A stretch of DNA of 28,280 nucleotides, from positions 1 to 28,280 of IMG/VR virus record IMGVR_UViG_3300025876_000090; one strand, given 5' to 3'. The DNA is from a virus. Positions 6,992-14,988 of this stretch are shown piece after piece. Under the pieces are notes generated by a model. That model worked only from the letters and a program-made list of their open reading frames with translations, made no database searches and was not told where the DNA came from. Within the stretch, counting starts at the first letter, position 1, and every line of letters begins with the position of its first letter. A program made the position numbers and the translations under genes.

Positions 6992-7004
6992 ACGTCTGGA
7001 GTTT

Positions 7005-9929
7005 TTACTCTTCTGTCGCTTCCCCTGTTAGTATCTTATACAAGGTACGACCTACTACATACTTTCCTGAGTTAAGCTCTTTAAGATTAGTCTGTGTAAT
7101 GTTACGGCTTAACAGTATCTTCATAAGCTCAGGGTTCTTGTATGCTTCCTTTAGAATTTTATCAGCTTGTGCGTAGCCTAGTTTCTGTAAAGACTGCGTA
7201 GCTATGTTAGACGCTGTTCCCGCTAATACAATAGAGGAAGAACCGAACAACATATTAACTGCTTTAATGCCCCCTACTCTAGCAGCAAGCTGTAAAGCAA
7301 GTGGGGGGTTATATCCTTCCAAAGCAGCAGCTCCTTTTGCTGACAAAGACTTGTCCAAAGCCTTTAACTGTCCCTGTAACATCTGCAAACCTTTAAGCTC
7401 CTTGCCTTTGAAAGTCTCAAGTAAAGGCTGTAGCTCAGTCATTGTCTCGTCAAACTTAGCTTTATTAACTATCTTGCTTGAACCTTTCCCCGCAGCTTGT
7501 GCAGCAATAAACTCCATTGACTGTCCCACTATTCTACGAGAAACAGCATCCTGCCACGCTGTCTTAGCGTCAGCACTCTTACCTAACATAAGCCGCAGTC
7601 TTCTAGCGTTCTTCAACGGTTCAGCAGACTTCAAGATAGTGTCCATTACTTCATCAGGAGTCTTCCCCACAAGATTAGAAAAGATGTCAACTCTAGCTGC
7701 TTCCGCTTTAAGCTCTCTGTTTTTAACAACAGCTCCTTGTCTTTTAGCCTTAGCTCTAGCTGCTTTAATCATTCTACCTGCTTCAGGGAAACGCTTGAAT
7801 GCAGTCTTATGTGCAGCAATAAACGCATCAAAAGAAGCAATATCAGTAGGGTCAACTTGTTCAGCAAACTTAGCCTTTAGCGAAGCCTCGGCTGATTTAA
7901 GCATTTGAGACTGAGCTTCTTGACTTCTAGGAGGCGCTAGGTTCAACATTTCGTCAAACTCACGAGCAACTACATTCATATCGCTTTCGGACTTAGTTTG
8001 TCCTCCCGTGGCTATTTCCAGTTTCTTCTCAGGAACCGCTTTCTTAACTTTAGGCATTAAAGTTCCATGCGTAAAAGTAGTGTGTAACTTCTTAGAGTAA
8101 GCTGTTGCCGCTAAGTAGCTGTTTCTAAATTGCTGAGGAACACTACCTAAACCGTCCGTCAACGCACTTACAGCAGCATCCTGTGCCTTTACAGCCGCAT
8201 CAACATCAACAGTAATGTTAGGGTCACGTACCATTTCGTTAAGCGATGTCCTGATTGTTTTCATTACCTGTGGACTTTGCTTGTCACCCATAGGCACTTT
8301 AGGCCATACGATAGGATACTTAGCTTTAAACTTCTTATCACCTTTTAAACTTAAAGGTACAGTCTTCCACCCTTTATCCGTACGCATCAAACCCGCACCT
8401 AAATACTCAGCAAACTTCTCAGCAGGGAGTACCGTCTCTCTGTTAGAGTTTACAACAATGTCATTAATAGCACGTTTAAAACCAGTTGTGTCTAACTGGA
8501 AACCTGCTCTGTTAATCGGCCCCCAAAGTTTATCCTCCTGCTTATTAATGTCGGCAAAAACTTTTTCAAACTGCCGGTTAAACTCCTTAGCCATCTTAGT
8601 CTTATCACCACCGAAGATGTTAAGCATGGTTGCCATCTCTTCGTGAGCAATACGTACTCTATCGTCAACGCCTGACAACAAATCTTCCTGTATTCTAGGA
8701 AGCAACTCTTCAAGAGCTTTCCAGTTGTAAGCACCAGTTGAAGGGTCAAGAAGTGCCTCCATTTCCTTAGCTATCGAGTATTGAGCTTGGTCGAGTTGGT
8801 CGTCAACCTTCCCTGCAAATATAGAATCTTCCGCAGCTAAAGCTCTCTCACCGACAAATAACCCTGCATCATCAGTTTGTTGAGCAACAGACAATACAGT
8901 ATCGTCTCCTGTCTTCTCAGCGGCCTCTAAAGCTAGTTTTGCCTCATAAGGGTCAGTTGCTAAACCCCTAGCTCTAACAGCAGCACTGTCCATGTTTTCA
9001 ACACCAAAAACCTTTTCAAACTGATTTAAGACTCGCTTTTCAGCAATTGCTGTACCCGTGTCAGCACTTCTAGTAAGTCCTGTAGCTATGTCAAAAAAAG
9101 TAGTAGGCTTACGAAGAACAGCAGCGGTTAATTCAGCAGGGACGCTAATCAAAGGACTAGTGCTTCCCGATAACTCCTCTGCAACAGCACCTGCCCCTGC
9201 CATACGTAACGCTATGTCTACTTCCGAAGGCATCTTCTGCTGTGATAGTTGGCGAGTGATTCCTACTCTAGCGCCTTCCGCTCCTGTCATAGTTTTACCT
9301 GTAACAGGGTTTAGTCTAGCACCTTTCTTATTCCACTTTAGAAAGCCTTGTCCTAGCGCGTTAATGTAGGCTCTGCTTGCCGCTGTAATGTTCATACCAT
9401 AAGCAGCGTACTTACCACCCTTATCCAAAAACCTTTCAGTGTCTTCGTCAGCAACAAAGGTTTTATTCTTTAGGATTTCAGGAACGTCAGGGGCGCTCCC
9501 CCATTCAAGTCCTGCATAGTCTACATTAGGGTCAGCAGCTTGTACGAGGTTCTTAATGTTCTCGTAACCAGTGGATGCCCAATAAGCAGGTGTTCTAACG
9601 AAAGCATCGTAAGCAGTACCATAGACTGTGTTGTTAATGGTGTCTACTACTTCCATTACGGGGTTAAGGACTGGAGACACTGCTTGACGTATCTCTTCAC
9701 CCATGGTTACTCCTTCGCCACCTGAAGAAGGAACAGAAGCGTCAGGTAAACTAGGAACTTCGGGGAATGCCTGCGGGGTTTCCCCTGTTAAAGCTTCTAT
9801 TCTTTTTTCGTTGGCAATGCGAGCTATTTCTTCATTAGGTGACTCACCAAAGTCTATTACCTGACCGCCTACAGAAGCTTTTAGCTGTTCAGCAGGCGAT
9901 ACTCCAAAATCAATTACTCTTCCAGTCAT
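7005..9929 (-). CDS. Probable large internal virion/ejection protein, 974 aa
   Basis: Last and largest gene of the structural operon. In podoviruses this position after the tail nozzle holds internal core or ejection proteins that leave the capsid with the DNA (compare T7 gp14-gp16). The N-terminus repeats a VIDFGxSP motif (residues 5-12 and 24-31). The middle is long, Ala/Lys/Glu-rich and helical (about residues 330-830), with coiled-coil-like stretches. A mildly hydrophobic, Gly/Ala/Val-rich segment occurs near 885-915 (VGGIKAVNMLFGSSSIVLAGTA), which could insert into membrane. No lysozyme or transglycosylase motif was seen, unlike T7 gp16. The ATG lies one base after the upstream stop; the ribosome site is weak (AAGG), so coupling is likely. 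The function rests on context and composition. Confidence 0.8.
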   Translation of the reverse strand: MTGRVIDFGVSPAEQLKASVGGQVIDFGESPNEEIARIANEKRIEALTGETPQAFPEVPSLPDASVPSSGGEGVTMGEEIRQAVSPVLNPVMEVVDTINNTVYGTAYDAFVRTPAYWASTGYENIKNLVQAADPNVDYAGLEWGSAPDVPEILKNKTFVADEDTERFLDKGGKYAAYGMNITAASRAYINALGQGFLKWNKKGARLNPVTGKTMTGAEGARVGITRQLSQQKMPSEVDIALRMAGAGAVAEELSGSTSPLISVPAELTAAVLRKPTTFFDIATGLTRSADTGTAIAEKRVLNQFEKVFGVENMDSAAVRARGLATDPYEAKLALEAAEKTGDDTVLSVAQQTDDAGLFVGERALAAEDSIFAGKVDDQLDQAQYSIAKEMEALLDPSTGAYNWKALEELLPRIQEDLLSGVDDRVRIAHEEMATMLNIFGGDKTKMAKEFNRQFEKVFADINKQEDKLWGPINRAGFQLDTTGFKRAINDIVVNSNRETVLPAEKFAEYLGAGLMRTDKGWKTVPLSLKGDKKFKAKYPIVWPKVPMGDKQSPQVMKTIRTSLNEMVRDPNITVDVDAAVKAQDAAVSALTDGLGSVPQQFRNSYLAATAYSKKLHTTFTHGTLMPKVKKAVPEKKLEIATGGQTKSESDMNVVAREFDEMLNLAPPRSQEAQSQMLKSAEASLKAKFAEQVDPTDIASFDAFIAAHKTAFKRFPEAGRMIKAARAKAKRQGAVVKNRELKAEAARVDIFSNLVGKTPDEVMDTILKSAEPLKNARRLRLMLGKSADAKTAWQDAVSRRIVGQSMEFIAAQAAGKGSSKIVNKAKFDETMTELQPLLETFKGKELKGLQMLQGQLKALDKSLSAKGAAALEGYNPPLALQLAARVGGIKAVNMLFGSSSIVLAGTASNIATQSLQKLGYAQADKILKEAYKNPELMKILLSRNITQTNLKELNSGKYVVGRTLYKILTGEATEE

Positions 9930-9930
9930 T

Positions 9931-11316
9931 TTATAGTGCCTTTTTAATCGAGCCTTTAAGTTCTTGTTCAGCTAAAAATTCTCTTGCTGTCTGACCACGG
10001 CCTTGTGCGGTGGCGTTAATATCTTCCCAACTCATATCTATCAGTTCACCGTCAGGTTTTTCTAGCGTAAAGCCTGTAGGTATGGACTCTACCCAGTATT
10101 GAGAGAGGTTAGCACCATCTTCAATAACTTCTAACTTATCGTATGTTAAGTCACCTCTTTTAAAGTCAGCTATAACTTTAGTTCGAGGTAGGTGTTTAAG
10201 ATAATCAGCGTACAGGGTATCTCCATCTAAATCCGTAACGGTGTCCAACTTAGCACGAGCATAAGCAAATTGATTTTTATCTAGTCCATCAACAGCATTT
10301 TGCAAGTCTGTTAAAGCCACAACTTCGTTATACTGCCAAGGCTGTGTAAAACCTGCTGATGTCTTAAAGTAGTTCTCTCTATCAGCGTCCGTCCAACCTC
10401 TACCCTGCTCCGCAATAAAAGGAAGCATCCCGTCTACTTGGATTTTCTTCAATTCAGACTGTTGTAGTACGTTACTAGCCAAACCTTGAGGGACAGGAAT
10501 ACCAAACTTCTGTAAAACCCCTTGGAAAGCCGCTGACTGGTTAGCTACAAATTCAGGGAAAGCTCCGGTAGCTATACCGTCATTAACGGTTTTAAGTACT
10601 TTACGAGCATTCTGTCCTTTTAAAATATTAGCAGGAGCGGCTTCACTAGTTAAGTCATACATTGTTTCCTGTCTTTCTAAATTACCCTCTAATTTTTTCT
10701 GTTGTGGTGTTGCCACTGTAGACACAAGAGGACTCTTCTTAGACTGTATGTACTCTTGAAAAGTTCCTGTATATCCCGTGCTTACTGCAAACTGGTATTC
10801 TTTGACTAAAGCGGGGTCAGTTTGTCCTGAAGGTGCTTTAGATTTCTCTTTAAGAATGTCCAAACCTGTCTGTAGTATTTTATCATTACCTGATGCTTGT
10901 TCCTTAATAATAGCTGCTGCTAGTTTAGGGTGAGTATCTTTAAGTTGGGCAGCCACGGACGCTCTGCTTTCCGTAGAAGAGCTTATTGCAGCATTTGTTA
11001 ATGTTCTTTCTCTACCCTGCTGTGCAAACTGAGCCTTAAGTACTGCCGCACGTTCTGGATTAACGCGACTAACAATCTCCATGATTTTAGGTTGGTCATC
11101 AGGATTGTTAATGTCTAGCTGTGCCAGAGCTGCTTGAGCTTGCTGTGCTAGAGTACGGGGGTCTTGTCCTCCCGCTTGTAACATCCCCCTTGTCATTCTA
11201 TCAGAAAAACCCTGCGCTCTTTGAGCCATGCGGCCTTCTCTGTCCAATCCCTGCATAGGATTAATAGGTGCTGAGGATATGCCTGTAAGAAGGCTTGTTA
11301 AATCTGTTTGTGCCAT
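9931..11316 (-). CDS. Probable internal virion/ejection protein, 461 aa
   Basis: Ala/Gln-rich, mainly helical protein. The N-terminal third has DPRTLAQQAQAALAQLDINNP and repeated polar helices; the C-terminal half (about 210-430) is a mixed region with WQYNEVVALTDLQNAVDG and ends in a charged helix EFLAEQELKGSIKKAL. There is no transmembrane segment or enzyme motif. Its place between the 338-aa and 974-aa proteins and its composition fit one of a set of three ejection proteins that form the internal core and translocation conduit. AGGAGAT lies just before the ATG. No precise family can be named by eye. Confidence 0.75.
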   Translation of the reverse strand: MAQTDLTSLLTGISSAPINPMQGLDREGRMAQRAQGFSDRMTRGMLQAGGQDPRTLAQQAQAALAQLDINNPDDQPKIMEIVSRVNPERAAVLKAQFAQQGRERTLTNAAISSSTESRASVAAQLKDTHPKLAAAIIKEQASGNDKILQTGLDILKEKSKAPSGQTDPALVKEYQFAVSTGYTGTFQEYIQSKKSPLVSTVATPQQKKLEGNLERQETMYDLTSEAAPANILKGQNARKVLKTVNDGIATGAFPEFVANQSAAFQGVLQKFGIPVPQGLASNVLQQSELKKIQVDGMLPFIAEQGRGWTDADRENYFKTSAGFTQPWQYNEVVALTDLQNAVDGLDKNQFAYARAKLDTVTDLDGDTLYADYLKHLPRTKVIADFKRGDLTYDKLEVIEDGANLSQYWVESIPTGFTLEKPDGELIDMSWEDINATAQGRGQTAREFLAEQELKGSIKKAL

Positions 11317-11331
11317 TATCTTAATCTCCTA

Positions 11332-12348
11332 TTAATGTTGGCTTGGGTCGTTAGGGTAAAGGTCGTGAATGTCTAGGTATCCATCACCGTCTGTGTCTAC
11401 ACCACCGCTGCCGCTACCTGCCGGCCCGCCACCTACACCACCACCGGAAGGAACACTACCGCCACCGCCACCATAGTTATTACCAAAGGGGTTCCAAGTT
11501 TGATTGTTTAACCAGTCACCTGCACTATCAATTACACCGTCAAACATACCGCTAGAACGTTCACCTGTTTGAGGATTAACATAACCACCTACAGCGTTCA
11601 TCATACCTTGCATCTGAATCTGACGTAGCTCATTAGCTTGTTTCTGTCCTTCCATAAAGCCTTCTAAACCACCTAAACTTGCCTGACCATACAAAGAACC
11701 TTGCTGTCTACGTGCTGCATCCGCATAAGAAGCAGGAGCATTGCTTGCACCAAACAAACCAATAGCCTGTTCCTGTGGGTTATAGCCTGCTGTCTGTAGT
11801 CCTTGAGCAGATTGTAACATATTCTGTTGCTCTTGACCGAACTGTTGACGTGCCGCTAACTGAGCGTTAAGCATAGCTTCCTGACGTGCTTGCTCAAAGC
11901 CGAATGTCTCAGCATTGCCACCACCGTACATACCACTTTGCAAGCCACCACGACCACTAGCAAATAAACCTTCCTGCATACGCATACGCTGACGTTCTTC
12001 TTCAGGTCGCTGTGCGGCTCTCATCTGCTCATAGATAGCTTGTGAACCTCCGGCTACGTCACCTGTAAGGCCACCAAACATACTCTGTGATTGACCTAAG
12101 TATTGGTTCTGACGTGCCTGTTCTTCAGGAGACAGTGTTAAGTTTAAACCACCTTCGGGAGTAGTTGCTCCTGTAGCTAATCCGCTAGTAACAGTATAAG
12201 GTTTAAACTCAGCCATACCTGAGGCTGTTGTTCCTATCTCCCGACCAACCCCTAGTCCTGCCTGACCTGCGGCTTCAGCATCAGTAATGCCTTCCTTACC
12301 CGCATAATAAGCTGTACCGCCTTCAATCAAACCATCGAATATGCCCAT
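11332..12348 (-). CDS. Probable internal virion protein with C-terminal calcium-loop motif, 338 aa
   Basis: Gly-, Gln- and Ala-rich protein of the kind found as the first ejection protein in podoviruses (P22 gp7 or T7 gp14-like by position). It starts with MGIFDGLIEGGTAYYAGKEG. Residues ~70-250 are Gln/Arg-rich helices (EEERQRMRMQEGLFASGRGG, QFGQEQQNMLQSAQGLQ). A glycine-rich linker near 290-317 leads to DTDGDGYLDIHDLYPNDP, which looks like a thrombospondin type 3 / EF-hand-like Ca2+-binding loop (DxDxDGxxD). The start overlaps the upstream stop (TAATG). The virion role is inferred from position and composition; the metal site is inferred from the motif only. Confidence 0.75.
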   Translation of the reverse strand: MGIFDGLIEGGTAYYAGKEGITDAEAAGQAGLGVGREIGTTASGMAEFKPYTVTSGLATGATTPEGGLNLTLSPEEQARQNQYLGQSQSMFGGLTGDVAGGSQAIYEQMRAAQRPEEERQRMRMQEGLFASGRGGLQSGMYGGGNAETFGFEQARQEAMLNAQLAARQQFGQEQQNMLQSAQGLQTAGYNPQEQAIGLFGASNAPASYADAARRQQGSLYGQASLGGLEGFMEGQKQANELRQIQMQGMMNAVGGYVNPQTGERSSGMFDGVIDSAGDWLNNQTWNPFGNNYGGGGGSVPSGGGVGGGPAGSGSGGVDTDGDGYLDIHDLYPNDPSQH

Positions 12349-12818
12349 TAGAAAGTACCTCCATTGATTGTTGTTGCTACTAATTCTCCAGTCACAGTAA
12401 CTCCTGTGTTAGTTGTTGCTAGTTTAGAGTTGTTGTCATACATAAGGAATGTTGTACCTGCGCCAGTGCCTGATGTTGTAACTAACAAACCAGTCTTAGT
12501 AAAGTCTGCATTCATAACCCGAACAGCGTCTGCGCCACCTATACGTAGCTCACCTGTACCTGTGTCGGAGATGTAGGAGTTGGAGGCATCATGCCACAAT
12601 TGTAAATCATTATCTGTACCAAAACGCAGACGAACATTATCACCTAAGTCAAGATTACCAGTCATTGTTGCGCCAGTCTTGTCAACCTTAGACGTAATTG
12701 CAGTAGCGATAGGAGCGAACTCACCATCGAGGTCAACACCTTTTACTTTCTTAGCTTCTAAGCCTGACGCGAGGGCATCCTTAGCTGCGAAGTTTGTATT
12801 TTGTACGTAGTTAGACAT
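12348..12818 (-). CDS. Tail fibre-like protein with marine-phage DLQxxHDxSNSYI motif, 156 aa
   Basis: Virion protein. The N-terminal part (NTNFAAKDALASG...KVKGVDLDGEFAPIATAITSKVD, about 8-49) resembles an attachment module seen at the start of many marine phage fibre proteins. It is followed by TMTGNLDLGDNVRLRFGTDNDLQLWHDASNSYISDTGTGELRI (pieces between 54 and 93), a beta-rich repeat unit frequent in cyanophage and other marine phage fibres. The C-terminus is Thr/Gly-rich, TNTGVTVTGELVATTINGGTF. It probably trimerises and sits on the tail near the nozzle. Both ends overlap neighbours as TAATG. Whether it binds receptor directly is not shown. Confidence 0.8.
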   Translation of the reverse strand: MSNYVQNTNFAAKDALASGLEAKKVKGVDLDGEFAPIATAITSKVDKTGATMTGNLDLGDNVRLRFGTDNDLQLWHDASNSYISDTGTGELRIGGADAVRVMNADFTKTGLLVTTSGTGAGTTFLMYDNNSKLATTNTGVTVTGELVATTINGGTF

Positions 12819-14341
12819 TAAATCATTCTCCCTAATAGAGCGTGTATATCAATTGTTTGTATAGAAAACGGACTACCGTTAATAGTACTTTCAACACCAA
12901 TACTGGCTGATACTCCTGAGCCGTTGGTATGTACTGAACCTTTGTTTACAAAGACACCCCCTGAGTATTCCGCTGAGGTGTTGTACTCACTGATGTTGTA
13001 CTGTCCTAAAGTTCCTTCCGCAAAGTTAAATATTTGTTTATTATATACTCCGCTGTAGTCGTAACTCCAACTCAGTGTATAGTTTGTGTCGTTACCACCA
13101 ATAACTGTAATGTTAAACTTCTTTAGGAATTTCAAGTTTGAAGTACTGCCCCAGTCAATAGGGTTGCTAAAGTAAGACATCTTGTAAGTAGCAGTATCAT
13201 CCAAATAACTACCGTACTTAGCAAGTCCACCTTCTAAACCAATGTAGAAACCGTCAGCAGCTATGTTAGTAAAGCTGATAGGATTCATACCCGACCAAGT
13301 AGTAGCTCTAAAGGAACCGTTCTCAAGAGGCGTTCTAACGTCAAAGCAGTAAGTAGTTCCTGTTGTAGGAAAAGTAATTAAATAGAACGCATCAAAAGCA
13401 CTGTAGAAAGAGTGTATCGGTAATGTCTCTTCCTTCACTAATTTAAGTAAATCAGTACGTACGTTTGCACTAACGTCCCGCATTGGTAAAGACTTCTCCT
13501 GAATAATCCTACCAAGACTCATTAAGCCTCTGTCCGATAAGAATATAATGTCATTACCCGTGGCTTGTACGGAGTCTCTAGCAATACAGCCTACACCTTC
13601 AATAGTGTCCGACAGTCTAAAATCAACAGTAGTTACGGAATCACCACCTGCGTAGACAACAATGCTATGTAAACCAAATATAAGCAAAAACCCGTTATGT
13701 TCAGTCAAGGCTACAATCTCGTCGTAACCGTTAGTCCATACAGATGTTAAATCTAAGCTGCCTGAACTACCACCTTGGAAGTCCGTGCCGTCAAGTAAGT
13801 CACTCCAATAAACAGTATAGTTATTACCTACAATATCAGCCACCCATAGGCGACCAAAGGCTGCTAGGACTTCGTTACCCGAAGGTGCTGTAGTCCCGCC
13901 TGACGCTACAACTGCCAGTGTAGTACTACCTTCAACACTAACAAGAGGCTCTTGTCCACTTTGAAAGAAGTACACGTTATTGTTGAAAGACACTATCTTC
14001 CAGTTGTTTGCGCTTATACTATAACCCGTAGGCAGCGTTACTTCAGTAAGTGTAGTAGTACCTGTGAATATCTTATTGTTACCCGCAGAGAATACTACTA
14101 CTGTACCATCAAAATTAGTAAACTCAAATACAGCCTCTAGTCCACGACTGGTTCCTAATACGTCATTAGTAGATACCTGAATGTACCCCTCTCTAGCACC
14201 AATACGTCCCTGCTTGTCAATAACACAGTTATCAGCAATGTCAGCAAAGTTAGGGTTCATCCCAATGGGAGACTCCTCGGTGTTAATGCCAAAGAAGGCA
14301 GGAGCAGATACAGCTAAGTTCTGTAATCTTTGTCCGCTCAT
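12818..14341 (-). CDS. Tail nozzle / tail tubular protein B-like, about 507 aa
   Basis: Large beta-rich protein in the position of T7 gp12 (nozzle), immediately after the gp11-like adaptor. N-terminal SAPAFFGINTEESP and DIADNCVIDKQGRIGAREGY are typical of this class in podoviruses; repeated strand patterns (FGRLWVADI, YTVYWSDLLD, GFLLIFGLHSIVVYAG, GNDIIFLSDRGLMSLG) suggest a propeller-like body. It should form the distal tail tube through which DNA leaves. I chose the ATG at 14341 because it forms an ATGA overlap with the adaptor stop and has GGTGGA upstream; the same frame has another ATG at 14353 that would add four residues (MGGR). The general role is well supported by order and sequence type. 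Confidence 0.87.
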   Translation of the reverse strand: MSGQRLQNLAVSAPAFFGINTEESPIGMNPNFADIADNCVIDKQGRIGAREGYIQVSTNDVLGTSRGLEAVFEFTNFDGTVVVFSAGNNKIFTGTTTLTEVTLPTGYSISANNWKIVSFNNNVYFFQSGQEPLVSVEGSTTLAVVASGGTTAPSGNEVLAAFGRLWVADIVGNNYTVYWSDLLDGTDFQGGSSGSLDLTSVWTNGYDEIVALTEHNGFLLIFGLHSIVVYAGGDSVTTVDFRLSDTIEGVGCIARDSVQATGNDIIFLSDRGLMSLGRIIQEKSLPMRDVSANVRTDLLKLVKEETLPIHSFYSAFDAFYLITFPTTGTTYCFDVRTPLENGSFRATTWSGMNPISFTNIAADGFYIGLEGGLAKYGSYLDDTATYKMSYFSNPIDWGSTSNLKFLKKFNITVIGGNDTNYTLSWSYDYSGVYNKQIFNFAEGTLGQYNISEYNTSAEYSGGVFVNKGSVHTNGSGVSASIGVESTINGSPFSIQTIDIHALLGRMI

Positions 14342-14988
14342 ACGTCCACCCATATAGTCTCAGTTGGGAACCTCGCGGCATCAAAGGAAATAGCGTCAGA
14401 CAAGGAAGACTTAGCAACACCCATAAGCATTGCAGCAGTAGTTCCGCCTGTCTCACCACGCTCCTCTACAGCCATAGCGTGTGCAAACTGTACGACAGGT
14501 AAGCTAGGTACTTTTAGTCCCTGAGTGTCGCTAGTAAGCTCTTCAGTCCTGTCAACAATGGTAAACTGTAGGCTGTACGCTTTGTCAGGAGCAGGGTACA
14601 AGCTAAAGTCCACACCGTTGTTTACGGAGTTAAACCCTGTGTAAACGTAATGTGTAGGAACAGAACTAACAGCTGGGTTAATGTATTGATTACTCTGTAA
14701 TGCTAACTGAGTCCCTAAGTTGACATAACACTTTTCAGTTGAGTTAGTTACGTTAAGTGTTTTAAACGCTGTACTAACATTAGGGATACTGTAGTTAGGC
14801 TGACCAACAACTGTATTTACTACCTTAGTTTCACGTAAGCTTGACCAATCCCAAGCGTCCTCCACCATGCGGTTAGCGTCATTAACAAACTCACCGACCA
14901 ACCGTGAGTATAAAGTTTCATCTACGGAACTGACTGTGTTCTCTCTGAGTCTCCGTAGCACTTTGTTTACTGCTTGTAAATATGTCAT
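14338..14988 (-). CDS. Tail adaptor, T7 gp11 (tail tubular protein A)-like
   Basis: 216-aa protein close in size to T7 gp11 (196 aa). The N-terminus MTYLQAVNKVLRRLRE and FVNDANRMVEDAWDWSSLR match the helical start of gp11/gp4-type adaptors. The sandwich part follows, with HYVYTGFNS, VDFSLYPAPDKAYSLQF and the C-terminal helical region LPVVQFAHAMAVEERGETGG. These rings bind the portal and connect it to the nozzle. The gene sits between an unknown 650-aa protein and the nozzle gene, with TAATG overlap upstream and ATGA downstream. The family call is confident. Confidence 0.92.
   Translation of the reverse strand: MTYLQAVNKVLRRLRENTVSSVDETLYSRLVGEFVNDANRMVEDAWDWSSLRETKVVNTVVGQPNYSIPNVSTAFKTLNVTNSTEKCYVNLGTQLALQSNQYINPAVSSVPTHYVYTGFNSVNNGVDFSLYPAPDKAYSLQFTIVDRTEELTSDTQGLKVPSLPVVQFAHAMAVEERGETGGTTAAMLMGVAKSSLSDAISFDAARFPTETIWVDV

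Noticed and set aside
7204-7908. 234-aa open frame on the + strand
   Set aside because: Antisense shadow of the 974-aa virion protein; Ala/Leu/Ser-rich translation typical of a reversed Ala/Lys/Glu-rich helical gene, and no ribosome site.
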